DNA from: STC-113 sp964553745
GTDB taxonomy: Bacteria; Patescibacteriota; Gracilibacteria; BD1-5; UBA2023
Length of the DNA: 64,000 nt
Direction of reading: 5' to 3'
NCBI GenBank assembly: GCA_964553745.1
Contig: CAZKLD010000002.1
Location: 1-64,000 of the forward strand
Below, piece by piece: positions 19,978 to 30,194 of this stretch (position 1 is the stretch's first letter; each line of letters starts with the position of its first letter). The notes under the pieces were generated by a model. The model was not told the origin of the DNA. It saw nothing but the letters and a program-made list of their open reading frames with translations, and ran no database searches. A program made the translations under genes and the position numbers.

Positions 19978-22900
19978 TTATCTGCTTAAAATCTTAAGTT
20001 CGAGTATCTTTACTGCAGGCTTTCCTGCTGAATTCGTTGCTTCTATCTTAACTGAATATGTTCCAGTTTCCAAATCTTTTGCCTCATTTATAGGACAAAC
20101 GAAATCTGAGCCTCAATCCAGTATCTTGTACAGCTTACCGTTAAGATATACATTCACAGCCGTAACATTTGCCGGATTGGATATCTTTCATCTTATGTTT
20201 GCAGTCTGGTCTTTGAAAAGACTGAGCGTGAAATCTCATTCGATAGGGTTTGTCATTATTATAGACGGACTAGCCACTACTTCGTCTACAATGAGATTAG
20301 GCTGGTCTGCAACCTCGGATCAGGTCGAAACTTCAACAGGAACAGGCTGTTCGCCGAATCCTGAAGTATTTATCGAATATGCGACTGTTCAGACATAGTA
20401 ATATTTATCGAGGGCTTTGATATCTATCTTATGGTTTCATTCTGAAATTTCTATTGATGTGTTTATGTTTCATGCCTTTTCTTCTGCTACCGGAATCGTC
20501 TTCACTACAGTTCAGTCGACTGAAATCAAGATTTTTATGACAGGGTTGTTCGAATCGTATCTGATTTCAAAATTTTTGGTCCCCACTGGGACAACTCAAT
20601 CCACAAGGCTTGATGAAACGCTCACTCAAGCGAATTCCCTTCATGGTCTCTCGCAAGGCGAATCCTTTATTCCAGCAACATTTTCAGAATCCGATTCTGC
20701 TCAGAATATCGAGTATTTGCCGATGGTCTTGAGCCAATCACTATCATATGAATCGATAATCGGTGAGGTGCCGCCTCAGACGAAGACGCTCCTTATGGCT
20801 TCTTGAGGGGTTGAATCAGTTATCTGTCAATTGCAAAGGCTATCCACTTGCACGCTTTTGTATCAACCATCATACTCAGTTGGCTTTACGGCAAAAATAG
20901 AAGACACCTTGAGCTCATCAGGAGTTGAGCTCGATGCCAGCCTTCATGATGCTTTTGATATTGTGGCATGGAATACTCATTCTGGCTCTACGAAATCAAG
21001 CTTCTCCAATCAAATGTGGGCAAACTCCATATAAGAGTGCCATATCGGAGCTGCACAGTTAAGTCAGTCACAAGTTCATTTCGTAGGAGATCCATCAGTA
21101 TTTCCTACCCAAACTACTGTTGTGATCTGAGGCGTATAACCTGCAGTCCATAAGTCTCCAGGAAGGATTTCTTTTTTCTTTCATTTTGAAACATCCTTAT
21201 TGGAAGTTCCTGTCTTTGCCGCAACCTTCCTATCCTTAAGAGTCAATACGTTATTCCAATATTGATTCGGACGGCTTCATGCATCGGATAATATCTTTGA
21301 AATTATATAAGATGCGGGCGCGCTGAATACTTCTTTTCAAGAGCTTTTCCTATATTGATCAATTATGTTTCATTTCTTATCTTCGATTCTGAGTATGGGC
21401 GTGATATCCCTTTTGACTCATCAGTTTGCGAATACCGAATATGCTCATGCAAGCTCTAGCGGCTTAAGCTCTCATGTTCAGATTGCCAGAGGTCAACCAT
21501 ATGAAGCTCATAGTTTCAGGGAATCGATTCAAAGGAGGTTTGCGAATTTTACTATCACATCTTCTCATCATCCATAGAAGAATGCTTTGATGGCTGGGAT
21601 ATTCCTCGAATAATCGAGTGCCCTCTTGATAGGCATCAATCACATGAATTTCCTGTCATAATTATCAGGCTCCCATTTTCCGAATTTCGAATCAGAATCA
21701 TAAATTGGAGTATCAGGTCAGATGGGTTTTTTGGATATCGCATTAGCATAAACAATAGGCTTGAAGCTTGATCCTGGCTGCCTTAGCGAGGTTATGATGT
21801 TCACGTTCGCTCATTTATCGTCTGAGAAATAATCAGCTCATCACACCATTGATATTATCTGTCAATTCCTGTTGTCGATACTTATCAGAGCGGCATTCGA
21901 TGCTCAATATGTTTTTTTGTTGGAGTCGACTTGCTTCTTCACAAGCTCTTCTGCCTTATCTTGAAGCTTCGGATCGATAGTCGTATAGATTCTCAGTCAT
22001 CCTTGCGCTCAGAAATCCTTCCCATATTTGTCCTCCAGATATTCCTTCACGAAGAAGACAAAATATGGATACTTGATATTCTCAGTATATTTCTTGAATT
22101 TGAAATCCACAGAAGCTATCATCGCGGCCTTATAGTCCTCATTCTTGATCTTAGCATCTTCGAGCATCCTTCATAATACGAAATCCTTCCTTCATGTATT
22201 GTATTCGAGGATGTATCCGCTAAGGTCATCATTCGGATTCTCGATCGAGAGGGAGTCATATGGGATTTGAATCGAGTTTTCAAATTCCATTAGCTGAGAG
22301 TAATCTATGGCGGCACATCAAGAATCATCTATCTTAAAGGTCTTTTTGAAAAATTTCTTTTCCAGCTTGCAGACCTTGATCTTATCTCCAGCCTTGGTCA
22401 TTTCCATATCTGTGAGGATTGATTTCAATTTATCAGAAAGAGGCTTGTAGAATGCAGGATTTTCCGTTTCTGCAATCTTTATGATATTTTTCGGGGTCTC
22501 CTCTTTGTAAACATAAGTATAGCCCATCAACCTGTCTTTGTGATTATATGGAGAATAATATGTCGGTCATTTTGGGATTGAAGCGAGAATCGAGCTTTCT
22601 AGGATTCATAGATCCTTAGACGATTTTCAGAAAAATGTCTTTGAAGCCTCTTCTATTCAGAATGCATTGCTTCAATAAGAAATCTTGTTCAGATAGAGCT
22701 CCAATATCTTTTCCTTTGAATAATTCGAATTCAATTGGTATGAAAGATATACCTCCTGCAACTTCCTCTTCAGGCTTCTCTCCGAAGTCAAAAAGCTAAC
22801 CTTGATGAGCTGCTGGCTTATCGTAGAAGTTCATTGTATCCTGTCGGATTTACCGGTTATGTAATTCAAACCTGCCCTAACAAGTCATTTGAAATCAAAT

Positions 22901-23265
22901 CATCTGTTCTGGAAGAATGTCTTATCTTCCGTACTGACTATCGCATCCCTCATTGTCTGGCTTATATGCTGATAAGAGACGTAGGTCCTGTTTTCTTCTG
23001 CATAAAGATTATAAAGCTCTCATCAATTTTTATCATATATCACAGTCGTTTCCGGCAAGATATTATTTCAAAGCTTCTTGATGGACGGCAAATCATGGAG
23101 ATATGTGATGTATATGACTCAGCTGAATATGAAGAATATGACTAGAAGCAGCCAGAAAACATGGAGGGCTATGAATTTCTTCTCTTTCATTCAGTCCATC
23201 TTTTCTTTCATTTGCTTGTACTTGATCCTCTTTTTAATGAGTTCCTTATTTAGAATTGGTTTCAT
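19978..23265 (-). CDS. Class A penicillin-binding protein (PBP1A-type)
   Basis: 1095 residues. One membrane helix at about 30-55, then a GT51 glycosyltransferase domain with STEDKTFFQNRGFDFKGL (catalytic Glu; the usual His of this motif is Asn here), STISQQLIK and RKLQEVYLSYQLN. The transpeptidase domain has SSFKP (serine near residue 503), the YSRNIP triad motif and AAKTGTSNK. A long C-terminal extension of roughly 250 residues after the transpeptidase looks like repeated beta-sandwich (Ig-like) domains. It polymerises and crosslinks peptidoglycan. Its start follows the LCP stop by a single base, so the two genes are coupled. Confidence 0.95.
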
Positions 23266-23266
23266 A

Positions 23267-24727
23267 TTAATCGTTTAAAAATAATTTATAATCACTTCCT
23301 AGGACAATCTCTATTTTAGTGCCCGGATTTTTGGAATATTGCAGATTCCTCTGTGCCTCCTGATCGCAGAACAGGAATTGTCATATTGCCTCAAGGACCT
23401 TATTCTGAGGATTAAGGCCTACTTTAGCCTTATCGTCCCAAACATAGTATATTTTAGTCTTCTCTACCTTTTCCTTGGTGCTCAGGATCGAATCCTTATC
23501 CGGAACATTGAATCAGAATTTCTTGAATTCGACTGCGAATCTATTTGCCAATCAGCTAACCTTTGTGGAATTCACAAAATTTATCTCAGGCTTGTCCACA
23601 TAGATTTCAGGGTAATTGAATACCATGTTCGCAAATTTGGTTATCTCATTGTATTTTGAGACGTTGCTGCTTGTTGCCTCATCCGGCAATACTACAGATG
23701 CTCATCAGAATGCGGCTCTTTCTGGAGTATAGAGGAATCATCATATATCGCAAGTATTCAGTCATCATTCACAGCTATTATTTAGATTGAATGAGAATAT
23801 GTTCTTATTCGGTATTTCTTTTGCTAATGCGGCAATATTTATTATTTCCTTGATTCACATATCAGTCTTGATATTTGAATTCAGGGTGAAGAATAATGCC
23901 TTAAGCTTTGTCGGACTGCCTATATAATTGAGATTCAGAAGTTTTGTCTTGATTGATTTGATTACCAGCTGCTGTCTGAGCGAGCGATCGAAATCACTTG
24001 TGGAATGCCGGCTTCTTGCATATTTCAGTGCGACAGTTCAGCTGAGGACCTGTTTTCATTTCTTGATTGAAAATGTCTCGTATCCGTAATTATTATCAGG
24101 ATACTCGGTATCGGTGAGATCCTTCGGAACATCCACCTCTATTCATCCGAGGAGATCTACGAATTTAATGAATCAATTGAAATCAATATTCAAGAAGTAA
24201 TCAGCCTTTTCCCCCGTTATCTGCTCGACCTTATCTTTGAGATCCTTCATCGCCTGGCTTTCCGAGTATCTTTTCTTCCCCTTCATGTATAATTCATTTA
24301 TCCTTCATGCATCTCAGCCTGGATAGGTCACATACAGATCCCTTGGCAGAGACAGCATCGAGACTGTTTTCTTCTTGGTATTGATAGAGGCGAGTATTAT
24401 CGTATCAGTAAGATCTCATCACTCGTGGCTTCATCCTCATACTCATGTCAAAAGAACATTTATCTTCTCTTTTGTCGGATCGATTGAACTGAGTCAGCTT
24501 ACATTCAAGAGGTTCAAAAAACTGAAATCCAGGGAGAAGCTTGAAAGCTTAGAAAAAGTGAACATTCATAAAAAGACGACTGCTGAGACTCAGATGAGTC
24601 AGAGAAGCATTCCCGACAGGAAGTTTTTTCTTTTTGCTTTGTGGTATTTATCTTTAAAAGTTTGCAATGTTGTATCTATTATGGACTCTTCATGGATTTT
24701 TTTGATCTTATATTTCTTGAATGACAC
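23267..24727 (-). CDS. LytR-CpsA-Psr (LCP) family protein
   Basis: 486 residues. A GTG start is chosen because an in-frame TAG lies just upstream and no ATG is available. A membrane helix at about 42-62 precedes the LCP domain: LLTGVGGG, DTIILASINTKKKTVSMLSLPRDLYV, VALKYARSRHSTSDFDRSLRQQ. These carry the Asp and Arg residues that bind the polyprenyl pyrophosphate. A C-terminal LytR_C-like domain ends the protein. LCP proteins attach glycopolymers to peptidoglycan or proteins, which fits the adjoining PBP1A and the sugar transferase at 16097. Confidence 0.92.
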
Positions 24728-24803
24728 TTGTATGAAAATTAACTAATAAGGCGCGTCTCAAATACTCTTTGTTTTAGAGCGATAAATAATTATCAGAAAT
24801 GAA

Positions 24804-24956
24804 ATGAAATTTTGTTTGGTTTTTTCGCTGCTTTTTGTAGGTGCATTGTATGAAAAAGTGACAGTTTTGCAAAAGAAAATGACTACTTTTTGAGTTGATT
24901 TGAATGCGAAGATAAAAATCAAGTTAAGCGAATTCCTATATATTTTATATTTCTAG
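24804..24956 (+). CDS. Possible small exported peptide
   Basis: Frame of 50 codons, ATG to TAG, with one in-frame UGA (Gly). The first 17 residues are hydrophobic (FCLVFSLLFVGAL), like a signal peptide or membrane anchor; the rest is basic. No ribosome-binding site or family support, and its stop codon overlaps the structured element at 24955. Listed only as a possibility. Confidence 0.25.
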
Positions 24957-25033
24957 GGGCTGTCAATGCTTTCTCGGCGCATTGTCCGCATTTTGCCTTA
25001 CTGGAAAATGGCCGAATATCAATCAGCACCCCT
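24955..25033 (+). ncRNA. Candidate three-way-junction RNA element
   Basis: Within a 543-base gap (24728-25270), an outer stem AGGGGCTG (24955-24962) / CAGCACCCCT (25024-25033, one bulged A) encloses two hairpins: CAATGC/GCATTG (24964-24969, 24979-24984) and GCATTTT/AAAATGGC (24988-24994, 25005-25012). This is a compact multi-branched fold in an otherwise AT-rich region. It matches no riboswitch or ncRNA family I know. The rest of the gap is AT-rich, with a weak promoter (TTGACA 25184-25189) before rsmH and a 12-bp palindrome near 25136. Confidence 0.4.
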
Positions 25034-25270
25034 GTCGGAATCGATTCGCGTATAAAAAAATTCATCTATTTTTTAACAATTATTTTTGAGATTTTCCAAA
25101 ATGTCAAAAACTGTCGATGATGAATAATTTGTCAAATTCATGAATTGTCAATACATTTTATATCCCTTAGTATTCTTTTTTGCTTGACAACAAACCAAAA
25201 AAAGATAACTTGTCTTAGATAAGAAAATATCAAGTCCAATATATAGGTTTTTAACATTTTTTTGACAATT

Positions 25271-26227
25271 TTGGCCACTCAAAATCCATGACATATTCCA
25301 GTGCTTTTTCATGAGATTCTAGAGGGTATCTCTTTGCATCAGGATAGGCAGAACATAGTCGTAGACGCGACGCTCTGACTATGATGACACGCAATCTGAA
25401 TCCTGTCCAAGATGAACGAAGGCGACATTTTTATCGCTTTCGATGCAGATTCAGACAATCTGAAATCCGCACAAATCAATATAGAAGCCCAGATATGAAG
25501 CGAGCTCAAAAACAAAAATATAAAAATACACTATATCCATTCCAATTTCAGATTACTTAAGGAAAATCTCCTTAATGTCTGAGTTGACAAAATCACAAAT
25601 ATATACTACGATTTCGGAGTGAACAGCGTTCATTACGACAATGCCGAAAAATGATTCTCATTCAGGCTTTCCTGACCTCTCGATTTAAGATATGATAGAA
25701 CATCATGAAAGAGCGCAAAGGATGTTGTAAATACATATGATGAACAGGAACTCCGTAAGATATTCTACAGCTATTGAGAAGAGAAAAAGACTCCTTTCAT
25801 CGTAGAAGCCATACTCCAGGCAAGAAAGATAGCCCCCATATCCACTACAGATGAGCTTGCCGATATAATCCAGAAATCCAGTTTCGACCCGAAATCCAAA
25901 ACCAGAGTCTTCCAGGCTCTCAGGATAGAGGTGAATGATGAGTTCTGAAGCATCCGAGATTCGCTCAAAGAAGCAATAGAAATGCTCGAAGTAGGATGAA
26001 CAATGGAGTGCATAACATTCCACTCATTAGAAGACAGGATAGTAAAAGAGATATTTGCCGGATTCTGTGAAGAAGAGATAGACGATTTCACCGGACAGAC
26101 CATAAAGACCTGAATAGCGAAGAAGATTACAAAGAAACCTATAATACCGACAGCAGAAGAACTCGAGAGAAATCCTCGTTCCAGAAGCGCAAAACTAAGA
26201 ATCATACAAAAAATCCGTAATATTTAA
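25271..26227 (+). CDS. rsmH: 16S rRNA m4C1402 N4-methyltransferase
   Basis: 318 residues from the TTG at 25271. TTG at 25262 is an in-frame alternative; no ATG exists between the upstream TAG and the conserved HIPVLFHEIL. SAM-binding VDATLGLGGHA (both GG pairs use UGA), the family motif YYDFGVNS (usually DLGVSS), and the C-terminal ITFHSLEDRIVK block are all seen. The enzyme methylates C1402 of 16S rRNA. As in most bacteria it opens a cell-division cluster: an ftsL-like gene follows 11 bases later. The expected ftsI/mur genes are not here. Confidence 0.95.
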
Positions 26228-26238
26228 CCTCTTGATTG

Positions 26239-26619
26239 ATGAACCCAAACCTCATCGTAATGAAAAAATGAAGAATCCCATTCTTTTCCGAGAGAAAGAC
26301 TACTCGCGAAAATTATAAGCTATCTTTTACAAAGACTTATGTGATGGCATTGCTCATGATTTGATTCCTATGAATATATTATGTTTGGACCCTCAATGTA
26401 AATGCTACGAAGTGATATGTGATACGTAATCTAGAAATCGAAAAGAGGAATCTGACATTCGAAGAGAATCTTGTAGACATGAAGATAGCAGAAGCGCAAT
26501 CCCTTGACAATGTTGTCAATGATCCTGCAATCCTGGTTATGCAGACCGCAGAGAATCCTCAATATCTTGTCCTAAAAGATGTCAATCTGGCATTCCTGAA
26601 ATGAAATCAAGAACAATAA
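26239..26619 (+). CDS. ftsL: FtsL-like septum protein
   Basis: 126 residues: a basic cytoplasmic N-terminus, one membrane helix (VMALLMIGFLGIYYVWTL, about 34-51) and a helical, coiled-coil-prone outer part (VIRNLEIEKRNLTFEENLV). This bitopic layout and its place directly after rsmH match FtsL, which with FtsB/FtsQ activates septal wall synthesis. Sequence identity in this family is low, so the call rests on topology and synteny. Followed by a terminator. Confidence 0.7.
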
Positions 26620-26640
26620 GCTCACAATGAGAAACAAAAA

Positions 26641-26668
26641 CAAAAATCCCCTTAGTGGGATTTTTTAG
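26641..26668 (+). terminator. Rho-independent terminator
   Basis: AAAATCCC / GGGATTTT stem with a T tail after ftsL. Confidence 0.8.
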
Positions 26669-26683
26669 ACATTATGAATTATT

Positions 26684-26974
26684 ATGAAAGAAGATATCTA
26701 CGCTTTCCTCACAACTATCCCGAGATGAAAAGTCGTCAGCTATAAGATTATCGCTCTGAAATTCAATATCCACCCGAGATATGTAGCGCAGATTATGGCA
26801 AGCAATGAAAAGCCCGATGCATTCCCCTGCTACAAAGTCATAAATTCTGATTGAAAGATTTGATGATACAACCTCTGAACAGATGAAAAAATCAGAAGGC
26901 TGAAATCTGAATGAATTGAGATAAAAGAATCAAAGATAGATAAGAGTTATTTCTGGAATTTGAAAGACAGGTAA
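26684..26974 (+). CDS. MGMT-like DNA-binding domain protein (alkylguanine transferase C-domain)
   Basis: 96 residues, matching only the C-terminal DNA-binding domain of O6-alkylguanine-DNA alkyltransferase. The active-site box reads PCYKVI with Cys at residue 49 (PCHRVI in classical MGMT; ATL proteins have Trp instead), and IPRGKVVSY and GKIGGYNLG match the winged helix and binding channel. The retained Cys suggests it could accept an alkyl group, though His to Tyr next to it is unusual. Its 3' end overlaps the 3' end of the convergent AlkD gene by 28 bases; both concern alkylated DNA. Confidence 0.88.
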
Positions 26975-27663
26975 TATTTCCTTAATGGCTCATCAAATCT
27001 CTCGATAGCATATCTGAGAGCGGTTCTAGGCATAATGCTTGTATTCTCATCAAGAAAAGCGATGAGCATTGCCTTTTCCCTTTTTCCGACTTCACGCAAC
27101 ATCCACCCAACTGCCTTATGCATAAGGTCATGCTTATCCTTTAGCAGGATTTTGGATATTTTCAGGATGTCTTCAAAATCATTTTTCTTGATGAATGCAA
27201 AAGTCGCGAGCACGCTTATCCTCTTTTCCCACAGATTTTCAGACTGCACTAGCCTATAGAGAATATCTTTATTATCTCAGGATTCGGCCAAATATCATCA
27301 TACGATACTCGGAGCGGACAAATCCACCAAATCCCAATTATTGAATCTTTTTGAGTTCAGCAGGTAGAAATCAAAAATCTCCTTTCTGTCTTCTATGGAA
27401 GCTTTCTTGAATTGCTCGACCAAGACAGATGCCCCGATAAGCCGCTCTTCATGGATTTCCGAATTCAGGAGAATCAAGATATCATTGAATTTCAGATCCT
27501 TATAATATTTATTGACTATTTTCCTGGATTCCGGAACTGTTATTCACAAGAAAATATCTCATTCTCCGTATTGTCAAATCCCAGTCTTGAAGAATCAGGA
27601 AAGTATTTTCGCCTTGTCTGCATTCGCTAGCGAATGAAGCTCTGATATCAAATTATTCAGCAT
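26947..27663 (-). CDS. AlkD-family DNA alkylation repair protein
   Basis: 238 residues of HEAT-like repeats. The family signature is clear: FFKTGIGQYGEGDIFLGITVP in the first helical pair, then LRKI-like RKIVNKYYKD, and later WDLVDLSAPSIVGGYL, KRISVLATFAFIKK and KAVGWMLREVGKR. AlkD removes bulky 3- and 7-alkylpurines from DNA without flipping the base. Several of the conserved glycines here are UGA. Convergent with the MGMT-like gene. Confidence 0.95.
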
Positions 27664-27716
27664 AAACCGTCAATTAAGGAATCTTGAATAATAGCAATGT
27701 CTTCACCTGTTTTATC

Positions 27717-27908
27717 TTACATTATAAAATGTATTGTAAAAAATTTAGGATCCGGATCATATTCCCATTTTATCCTCATCATTATATTCGCAGATAGGAA
27801 TTTGACAAATGCATTATCATTCTTATATTCTGAATCATCCTTGTTCACCTGGGATAAATCAAAACAAAAATCAGGAATTTCCTTCTTATCTGAACTTTTC
27901 ATTCACAT
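27717..27908 (-). CDS. Small unrecognised protein next to the second cassette
   Basis: 63 residues from the ATG at 27908; residue 2 is a UGA glycine, so this is a native-code gene. No family recognised. The open frame continues upstream without a start codon into the border of the foreign-looking cassette that begins near 27940, so this may be a gene whose 5' end was displaced by an insertion. No membrane segment. Confidence 0.5.
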
Positions 27909-27964
27909 GATCCTATAAGGGATTTTAACCTCATCGATGCATAACTGAAAAAGGAGAGCGCAGC

Positions 27965-28327
27965 ATGGGAAAAATCATCTTTGCACTACTGGCGATCGCG
28001 ATTCATTTTGTTAACCCGGCTTTTGCTTTTGAGCCACTAGATGAAGAGCAGAGATATGAGCTTATCAGAAAGTGGAGAGAAGATCCGAGAACCACGGTGT
28101 GCTACCAACGGGCTCTTTGGGCATCAGAGACGTATGCGATGAGGGGGGCGGGAACTTCTGAGAAGAGCATCTGCTCTACTTTAAAGAAGGAGTACAACCT
28201 GAATTACAGTCAGTGCTTGGATACAATCGCAGTCGCCGACAGTCTCAAAGATTATGTCGGGCAGGTATCCAAAGAAGAGGCGTACAGCTGGGTGCACAGT
28301 GGGTGTTACAAAGTCATGTCGGAGTAA
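27965..28327 (+). CDS. Small secreted protein, foreign-looking
   Basis: 120 residues. A signal peptide (KIIFALLAIAIHFV, cleavage probably after AFAF) leads to a mature domain of about 98 residues with four Cys (TTVCYQRALW, KSICSTL, SQCLDTI, SGCYKVM), likely two disulfides. All glycines are GGN, there is no in-frame UGA, the stop is TAA, and AAGGAG lies 7 bases before the ATG. It thus behaves like the 3531 and 3910 genes: a standard-code secreted protein set among recoded genes. No family recognised. Confidence 0.8.
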   Translation: MGKIIFALLAIAIHFVNPAFAFEPLDEEQRYELIRKWREDPRTTVCYQRALWASETYAMRGAGTSEKSICSTLKKEYNLNYSQCLDTIAVADSLKDYVGQVSKEEAYSWVHSGCYKVMSE

Positions 28328-28399
28328 CCTTCGGGGCTTGCCTGAAATTTGACAGACATTTCCCAAAATGCACTTGAGCGTTGCTTGAGAAGCAAAACC

Positions 28400-28434
28400 A
28401 GATCAAGGCTTTATGAAAATAAATGCCTTGATCT
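28400..28434. repeat. 11-bp inverted repeat
   Basis: CAGATCAAGGC / GCCTTGATCTG (28400-28410 and 28424-28434) in the gap 28328-28675, just before the terminator at 28446. It lacks a T tail and could be a recombination or regulatory site. The rest of this gap holds the terminator and a promoter. Confidence 0.6.
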
Positions 28435-28445
28435 GATGAGAAAAT

Positions 28446-28476
28446 GACCGGTTCCGTGAAGGAACCGGTTTTCTTT
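28446..28476 (+). terminator. Rho-independent terminator
   Basis: ACCGGTTCC / GGAACCGGT stem around GTGAA, then a T-rich tail. Confidence 0.9.
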
Positions 28477-28563
28477 TTCATAAAGCCTGCCACAACTATT
28501 GCAAATTTTTACTCTCATCATCAATCGGTTCGCATTAATCTGAAAACAAAGGAAAACATATTA

Positions 28564-28591
28564 TTGACAAGTCTGATATTTTTGTTATAAG
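28564..28591 (+). promoter_or_regulatory. Sigma70-like promoter
   Basis: TTGACA (28564-28569), 16-nt spacer, TATAAG (28586-28591). It ends with the same TTTTGTTATA block as the promoter at 3442. Confidence 0.7.
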
Positions 28592-28675
28592 TAATAGGAT
28601 TTCATAAGTCAACATGATTTTATGAAACAATGCCGATAATTATTTAACATAAACCCGATATGACGGAGGTCAGAG

Positions 28676-29140
28676 ATGGAACTCGATGGTAAGAAGGTTT
28701 TCACCCTATTCGCCGAACAGTACAATGAACCCATAACCGCCGAGATGCTTGCGGTATTCCAAGACATCTGCGAAAACCACCTTTCTGAAATACTCTCAGA
28801 TTGCCTGGAGCTTCCGGCATGCATGGAAAGCATCATCTCTTCAAAGCTGTTATTCCTCAGGAAATGCCTTGAAGACGGCTGGATAAAGAAGATTGTCGAA
28901 GCGAGCAGCACTCCAGAAGATTTCGGCTTTATCGAAGGGTATATGGCAAGCCTGATAGGGCGAGCTGAAGGCATGATGGGCGATATAAATGAGATCATCG
29001 CCAAACATGGGGTAAGTCAGGAGCAGATTCTTGTGCGTCTGGGAGTAAGCGATGAGAATCGCATGAAGATTGCCTCCAGAGAGCTCACCATCTGCGAAAT
29101 CCTCATGTCCCAACCCGTCATCATCCTCAAGTCATCTTAA
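28676..29140 (+). CDS. Unrecognised 154-residue helical protein, foreign-looking
   Basis: Soluble, mostly helical, no signal peptide. Strong RBS GGAGGT at 28665-28670. Glycines are all GGN (for example in DDG, EGY, IGRAEGMMG), there is no in-frame UGA, and the stop is TAA. It has its own promoter and terminator, so it is a complete stand-alone unit within the second foreign-looking cassette. No known domain recognised. Confidence 0.8.
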   Translation: MELDGKKVFTLFAEQYNEPITAEMLAVFQDICENHLSEILSDCLELPACMESIISSKLLFLRKCLEDGWIKKIVEASSTPEDFGFIEGYMASLIGRAEGMMGDINEIIAKHGVSQEQILVRLGVSDENRMKIASRELTICEILMSQPVIILKSS

Positions 29141-29155
29141 GTAATCGGCAAAAAG

Positions 29156-29197
29156 AAATCCGGTCCACGCTTTGCGGGACCGGATTTTCCGTTTTTT
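29156..29197 (+). terminator. Rho-independent terminator
   Basis: AAATCCGGTCC / GGACCGGATTT stem with a T run (29192-29197). Right border of the second cassette. Confidence 0.92.
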
Positions 29198-29202
29198 CAT
29201 CA

Positions 29203-29841
29203 TTATTTGATAGTGATTTTTCTGAATTCCAAATAAGAATAAATCACGGGTAGAACAAGAACCAGCCCTACAAATAAGCCAATGACTCAAATCTGATTAA
29301 AATTCAGCATCCCATTTGCTATGAATAGCAATCCTCAAATCATAAACATCTTTCATCAGAATCTGTGTGTCTTATTCCAGACATCTTCATTGTCGATAGT
29401 CCATGGAAGTCGGATTCAAACAAAATAATTCCTTCTGATTTTCCCCATATAATTACCGAGAACAATGAACAGAACCCCTAATCAGAACATCATGTACCGC
29501 AACATATTTACAGGATACAGTGTAGCGAGTATTGCCAATATGTGAGCATAGGCAAAGAATATAAGGAGAGCGAACTGGAATGCTTCCCATGCTTTCTCGA
29601 ATTTAGGATAATTGTCTTTTTTGGGATCGAGCTTCGGGAGGAATTGGAATAAGAGAAGACAAGCGAATGCAATGAGCGGAAACATATAAAGTGCCGTTGT
29701 CTTAGGTGAGAATCTGTCGGCAACTCACATATAATTCCAGTGAGTCGGCATCATATCAGGCAATTTAGGATAAAAATACACCCCCGCTGCTATCATGAAG
29801 ACAATGATAAGTGTCTTCAAAAAGAATAATTTCTTGTTCAT
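29203..29841 (-). CDS. SdpI/DUF1648-type membrane protein
   Basis: 212 residues with about six membrane helices. It opens with an N-terminal helix and the DUF1648 hallmark LPDMMPTHWNYMGVADRFSPKTTALYMFPL (shown in part), and the SdpI region holds GNYMGKIRRNYFVGIRLPWTID and VWNKTHRFGWKMF. In Bacillus, SdpI protects from the SdpC toxin and controls the autorepressor SdpR. Here the upstream gene encodes an ArsR-type regulator 7 bases away, which reproduces the sdpRI pair. A toxin gene is not visible nearby, so the native signal is unknown. Confidence 0.9.
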
Positions 29842-29848
29842 AAGAGAA

Positions 29849-30109
29849 TTATTTACGATCTAAAAAACCAAGGAGTCATTTTACGAACTCCTCAAATACG
29901 CTCATATTCAATGAGTAGAATATGAACTGTCACCTTCTCTCGTCAAGGACGAGATTTGCTCTTTTGAGAATATCAAGATGGTGCGACAATGAAGCTTGAG
30001 TTATAGGAAAATGCGTTAAGAGTTCGCTTACCGACATATCCTTTTCCCTCAGTATCTCTATTATCTTGCGCCTATTCTTGTCTCAGAGCGCTTTATAAAC
30101 TGAATCCAT
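29849..30109 (-). CDS. ArsR-family regulator (SdpR-like)
   Basis: 86 residues, a minimal winged helix. It reads YKALGDKNRRKIIEIL, SVSELLTHFPITQASLSHHLDILKRA (recognition helix, shown whole here in parts) and RRGQFIFYSLN for the wing. No cysteine metal site is present, so it is not a metal sensor; the SdpR autorepressor branch fits best. It is the first gene of an operon with the SdpI protein, and an ATAGAT inverted repeat just upstream is a likely self-operator. Confidence 0.9.
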
Positions 30110-30114
30110 AATAT

Positions 30115-30130
30115 ATAGATGATTATCTAT
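30115..30130. promoter_or_regulatory. Candidate operator for the ArsR/SdpR-like regulator
   Basis: ATAGAT-GATT-ATCTAT, a perfect 6-bp inverted repeat 6 bases upstream of the regulator start, followed by more ATCTAT-like repeats to 30145. Confidence 0.55.
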
Positions 30131-30194
30131 GTATCTATAGTATATCTACTTTTTTTAAAAATCAAATTATTCCTAAACTTTTTTTCCGAAATGA

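Noticed and set aside
20000..23300. Long standard-code plus-strand frames inside the PBP1A and LCP genes
   Set aside because: They are antisense shadows: the minus-strand table-25 frames carry full PBP and LCP motifs.
28400..28434. Integron attC site for cassette B
   Set aside because: No GTTRRRY-type core or attC half-sites were seen, and no integrase gene is present.
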